NCBI RefSeq assembly: GCF_028209625.1
Contig: NZ_JAQLDU010000010.1
Coordinates: 1-64,000, forward strand
From: Collinsella aerofaciens
GTDB taxonomy: Bacteria > Actinomycetota > Coriobacteriia > Coriobacteriales > Coriobacteriaceae
Length of the DNA stretch: 64,000 nt
Direction of reading: 5' to 3'
How positions within the stretch are numbered: position 1 is the stretch's first letter; every line of letters begins with the position of its first letter. A program made the position numbers and the translations under genes. Below, piece after piece: positions 61,244-64,000 of this stretch. The notes under the pieces are model-generated. The model was not told where the DNA came from. It worked only from the letters and a program-made list of their open reading frames with translations, and did not search any database.

Positions 61244-61534
61244 TTAGCGAAACAGCTCATCGTGGGAGCCGGTTCTTTGGAAGACCGCAAGACCGTTGCC
61301 CGTCCTCCAGATGACAAGCCAGTCGCCGGCATTGGCGACGTGGCACTCATTGCTGCCGGACCAGTTCCCTTTGAGCATGTGCATATTGTGCCGTTGCCTC
61401 AAAATGCCCCTGGATTCATCGGTGTCTTCCGCAACGAGGTCGATAACCTCCTTGAGCAGGTCAAGGTCGTAGTGCTTCTTGGACAGCCTCTTCGAATCCT
61501 TCTGGAACTGCGAGGTGAACTGAATCTCCAGCAT
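61244..61534 (-). CDS. YafQ-family mRNA interferase toxin
   Basis: The 96-residue protein has the RelE/YafQ fold landmarks: IQFTSQFQKDSKRLSKKHYD, a middle HNMHMLKGNW, WLVIWRTG and the C-terminal active-site segment RTGSHDELF. It cleaves mRNA on the ribosome when free of antitoxin. It starts 2 bases after the antitoxin stop, antitoxin first, as usual. Confidence 0.9.
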   Translation of the reverse strand: MLEIQFTSQFQKDSKRLSKKHYDLDLLKEVIDLVAEDTDESRGILRQRHNMHMLKGNWSGSNECHVANAGDWLVIWRTGNGLAVFQRTGSHDELFR

Positions 61535-61536
61535 CG

Positions 61537-61800
61537 CTAGAGCCCCATCGCGGTGAACATCTCGTCGGCGTTCTTGTACCCATGGCCTCCTTTGGCGAGG
61601 ATCTCATCGGCTTCGCGGATGCTTCGCAGGCTCTCCTCATTGGGTTCCGGATAGGCTAGGTTCAAGGGTATGCGGCGCTCGCGCACGATCTGGCGGTAAA
61701 AAGCTCGGGTGACGGAAGACAGGTCGAAGCCAAAGTCCTCGACGATGCGGGAGGCGTCGAGCTTGGTCTGCTCGTCGACGCGTACGGTAACGGAACTCAT
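61537..61800 (-). CDS. RelB/DinJ-family antitoxin
   Basis: The 87-residue protein has a ribbon-helix-helix N-terminus (SSVTVRVDEQTKLDASRIVE, then FGFDLSSVTRAFYRQIV) and a flexible toxin-binding C-terminus (YPEPNEESLRSIREADEI). It neutralises the YafQ-like toxin and normally represses the operon with it. GAAAGGAG precedes the ATG. Confidence 0.9.
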   Translation of the reverse strand: MSSVTVRVDEQTKLDASRIVEDFGFDLSSVTRAFYRQIVRERRIPLNLAYPEPNEESLRSIREADEILAKGGHGYKNADEMFTAMGL

Positions 61801-61813
61801 GGCTATCTCCTTT

Positions 61814-61843
61814 CGTAAGACAATTACATAATAACGTCCTACG
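61814..61843 (-). promoter_or_regulatory. Toxin-antitoxin operator/promoter
   Basis: CGTAAGAC (61814-61821) and GTCCTACG (61836-61843) form an inverted repeat (7 of 8) around a TATTAT-like -10 box, 14 bases before the antitoxin start. It is the expected site for autorepression. Confidence 0.45.
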
Positions 61844-61970
61844 ACATATATTTCAAAGAATACAGGGGCAAGGAGAGGGCATGAACGAGAAACTAACGTC
61901 CGATCGTTTTACTCGACAATTTCGTGTACTTCGAATACGCGAAATATGGTCTGGAGATATTGCGAAGGAG

Positions 61971-61999
61971 TGTGGCAAAGGGACTGTCCCTTTGCCACA
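61971..61999 (-). terminator. GACAAAGGG-family hairpin after the MFS gene
   Basis: TGTGGCAAAGGGA and TCCCTTTGCCACA form a perfect stem around CTG, 13 bases past the MFS stop. It is a variant of the REP-like family with GGC for GAC. Confidence 0.6.
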
Positions 62000-62012
62000 T
62001 GAGGAAGGGCTC

Positions 62013-63248
62013 CTATCCCCTCGCCTGCCTGCGCTCCCAGCGAGCCAACTTAATCGTCACCAGCGTAAGCGCCCAGGCGACAAGCGAGAACGCGGCGCCC
62101 ACGGCACCCACGTACGCAATGCCAATGCTGCTTACCACGGCTCCGCCCACTGCGGTACCAAACGAGATGCCGACGTTAAACGCCATGGGCTCAACCGAAC
62201 TTGCGAGTACCATCGACTTGGGATGGCGGCTGCGTGCCACGTCCATAAAGTGTGTGATGCACGAGACTGAGAATAGGTACATGAGCAGCGCCAAGCTAAA
62301 GACAAAGACCAGCGCGAGCGGCATGGTGCCGCCCACGGCAAACAGCCCGAGCAACGCCGCAGCCTGCAGCACAAACGTCACAAGCAGTGCCTTCATGCCA
62401 AAACGTGCGTCGATCCATCCGCCCAGGATGTTCGAGATCAGGCAGAACACGCCGTAGGCCATAAGCGTGGTGCTCGCCTGAACAGTGCCCATACCCAGCA
62501 CCTGCTCAAGATAAGGCGTAACGTAGCCGTAGAATACATAGACCGAGCCCACGCCAAACAAAAAGATGAGCATGCCGGTGATGATGCTCGGCTCGCGCAG
62601 CAGTCCCGCCTGCTCGCGGAAGGTGGCGGGCTCATCGGTCTGCCCGGCGCGCGGCATAAACGCCACGAGCGCTCCGCAGATTAGAACGGCAAAGGTCAGC
62701 GTGCCGTACATGGCCACGTGCCAATCGAGCGTGTCGGCCACAAACTTGCCGATCGAAGTGACAAAGACCATCGCCACGGAAAACGCACCATATACCACCG
62801 AGATGGCAAGCGAAGTTTGCTGCGGGGACAGCAGCTCTGGGATGTACGTCACACCCACGGCGAGCAGCGCACCCGAGACAGAGCCCAGGACAATGCGCGA
62901 GATAAACAGTACCTGGAAGTTGGGCGCCAACGCCATGACCAGGTTGCCGAGCACAAAGACGATGCTGTAGCACACGAGCAGCTGGTAGCGGCGGAAGCGT
63001 CCCGTGCTGAGCGCAAGCACCGGTGTGGCGATAGCGTAGACGAGCGCGAACACGCTGATGAGCTGGCCCGCAGTGGCAAGTGATACGCCGAGTTCCGTTG
63101 CCAAGTCGCTTTCGATGCCGATGACCACGAACTCCGAGCAGCCGAGCGAGAATCCCAACAGCACGAGCAGCGCCAGGCAGAGCTTGGTGCGCGCGGGGGA
63201 GAGCGCAGCGGCGGTTGACTTACTTTTAGACGTGGTTGCGGCGGTCAA
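62013..63248 (-). CDS. MFS exporter (DHA1, AraJ-like)
   Basis: The 411-residue protein has twelve membrane helices. LLVLLGFSLGCSEFVVIGI and the motif around LSTGRFRRYQLLVCYS are typical of the sugar-efflux/AraJ drug exporter group. A TTG at 63248 with GGAG eight bases upstream is the best start; GTG at 63257 is possible, and the open frame runs to 63296. It is monocistronic. The substrate is unknown. Confidence 0.85.
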   Translation of the reverse strand: MTAATTSKSKSTAAALSPARTKLCLALLVLLGFSLGCSEFVVIGIESDLATELGVSLATAGQLISVFALVYAIATPVLALSTGRFRRYQLLVCYSIVFVLGNLVMALAPNFQVLFISRIVLGSVSGALLAVGVTYIPELLSPQQTSLAISVVYGAFSVAMVFVTSIGKFVADTLDWHVAMYGTLTFAVLICGALVAFMPRAGQTDEPATFREQAGLLREPSIITGMLIFLFGVGSVYVFYGYVTPYLEQVLGMGTVQASTTLMAYGVFCLISNILGGWIDARFGMKALLVTFVLQAAALLGLFAVGGTMPLALVFVFSLALLMYLFSVSCITHFMDVARSRHPKSMVLASSVEPMAFNVGISFGTAVGGAVVSSIGIAYVGAVGAAFSLVAWALTLVTIKLARWERRQARG

Positions 63249-63409
63249 GGTTGTCACTCCAATGTCGCATGAATGAGCGGGATTCAATCCCTGCAACTCT
63301 AACAGAATGTGTCAGGTGCCTGCCTCCTTTGTCGCAGGTTGCGCTTGCCTGTATAGTCGCAATACAGGTGAAGATGGTCTCAGGTACATCGCGGGCGACA
63401 GGAGATCCC

Positions 63410-64000
63410 ATGGGTATGCACACGACAAAGGTTGCAGTGGGCGAGGGCAAGTTTACGCTCGAGGCCCAGCTGACGGTGACGCCGCGAGGCATGGCGGTCT
63501 ACGCCTGCTCGCCGGAGTTCGCGCACCTGGGCGCCACGGCGCAGGCCATTCCTCGCCCCGAGCCCGGCCGTACGGCGACGGTGAGCATCCTGGCCGTTCC
63601 GTGCCATCGAGACGAGATCCCGGCGCACGATATTGCGGCGGCGCTGGCCACGCGCTTTGGCGTGCCGGTAGTTGCAAGCACGGGTTTTCATGTGGAGAAC
63701 GCGACCGCGGACGACTTGCGGCGCATGCTCGATACCACCAAGGAACTCATCGCCGCGCTCGAGGAGGCCGCAGCCCGCATTCTGCGCGCCGGCTGGGATG
63801 AGGGCGGCGCAGGCGCCGAGGTCGTGGCGGTCGATGCCGCGACCGGCGAGGCGCTTGGCCCCGTCGACCGCATCGAGGCCCATACCGGCGAGGGTATCCT
63901 GCATCAGGCATTTCTGACGCTTCTGGTCGAGGGCCAGGGCGAAGACGCGCGCCTGCTGCTCTGTCGTCGCAGTCCGCTCAAACACCTGTGGGGCGGGGTG
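63410..64000 (+). CDS. LpdD-like prenyl-flavin chaperone domain fused to an IPP-isomerase-like NUDIX domain (partial)
   Basis: The frame is open from the ATG at 63410 (GGAG upstream) to the window end, 197 codons. Residues about 5-118 resemble LpdD/UbiX-associated proteins (FAHLGATAQAIPRPEPGRTA, VSILAVPCHRDEIPAHDIAA, ASTGFHVENATADDLRRML), thought to help prenylated-FMN decarboxylases. After a helical linker, residues about 140-197 look like type I isopentenyl-diphosphate isomerase or a related NUDIX protein (HTGEGILHQAFLTLLVEG, LLLCRRSPLKHLWGGV). The NUDIX box itself lies beyond the window. Both assignments are by eye. Confidence 0.65.
   Translation, partial: MGMHTTKVAVGEGKFTLEAQLTVTPRGMAVYACSPEFAHLGATAQAIPRPEPGRTATVSILAVPCHRDEIPAHDIAAALATRFGVPVVASTGFHVENATADDLRRMLDTTKELIAALEEAAARILRAGWDEGGAGAEVVAVDAATGEALGPVDRIEAHTGEGILHQAFLTLLVEGQGEDARLLLCRRSPLKHLWGGV

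Overview
The window looks like chromosome of a high-GC Gram-positive gut actinobacterium of the Coriobacteriia, most likely Collinsella or a close relative. This is inferred from codon use, sortase-anchored and SipW-type surface proteins, a small bacterial SRP RNA and a dense population of short palindromic repeats in intergenic DNA. No rRNA or other species marker is present, so the genus is an inference. Most of the window is GC-rich; about 57.0-61.2 kb is visibly AT-richer and looks acquired.

Layout. 0-4.7 kb: start of a minus-strand gene behind a structured leader, lemA, a TetR-type regulator, tRNA-Ser(UGA), a TadA-glycerate kinase fusion, SRP RNA and several palindromic repeats. 4.7-10.5 kb: a sortase-anchored coiled-coil protein, a heterodimeric ABC exporter and a flavodoxin-like gene preceded by four exact 23-bp-period repeats. 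10.6-20.9 kb: a six-gene surface-fibre operon (SipW-type signal peptidase, three TasA/camelysin-like subunits, an 1823-residue secreted adhesin-like protein, a sortase-type wall protein). On both sides lie related arrays of hairpins with an exact 62-bp period. 20.9-33.5 kb: an LTA-synthase-type transferase, nitroreductase, Kup potassium transporter with a KdpDE-like two-component pair, an RlmKL-type rRNA methyltransferase, a HAD phosphatase and a transaldolase-family aldolase. 33.5-42.8 kb: an 1813-residue MBG-repeat LPXTG protein, an LytTR-PAS regulator just upstream of it, Tex, and two copies of a 227-229 bp palindromic element. 42.9-54.8 kb: an SDR/MFS/Gfo-Idh-MocA operon with a divergent LysR gene, a diguanylate cyclase, a MarR-controlled ABC exporter operon, pyridoxal kinase and a TIGR04076-like protein. 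54.8-62 kb: an AAA/DUF4143 ATPase, a low-molecular-weight protein tyrosine phosphatase, an IS3 transposase remnant, a Dam-type methyltransferase paired with a nuclease-DGQHR protein, and a YafQ/RelB-like toxin-antitoxin pair. 62-64 kb: an MFS exporter and the start of a gene joining an LpdD-like domain to an IPP-isomerase-like NUDIX domain.

The most interesting parts are the SipW/TasA-like fibre operon with its flanking hairpin arrays, the methyltransferase/DGQHR-nuclease pair, the LpdD-NUDIX and TadA-kinase fusions, and a palindromic element whose second copy carries the 3' end of the aldolase gene. All family calls were made by eye from the sequence; no search was run.
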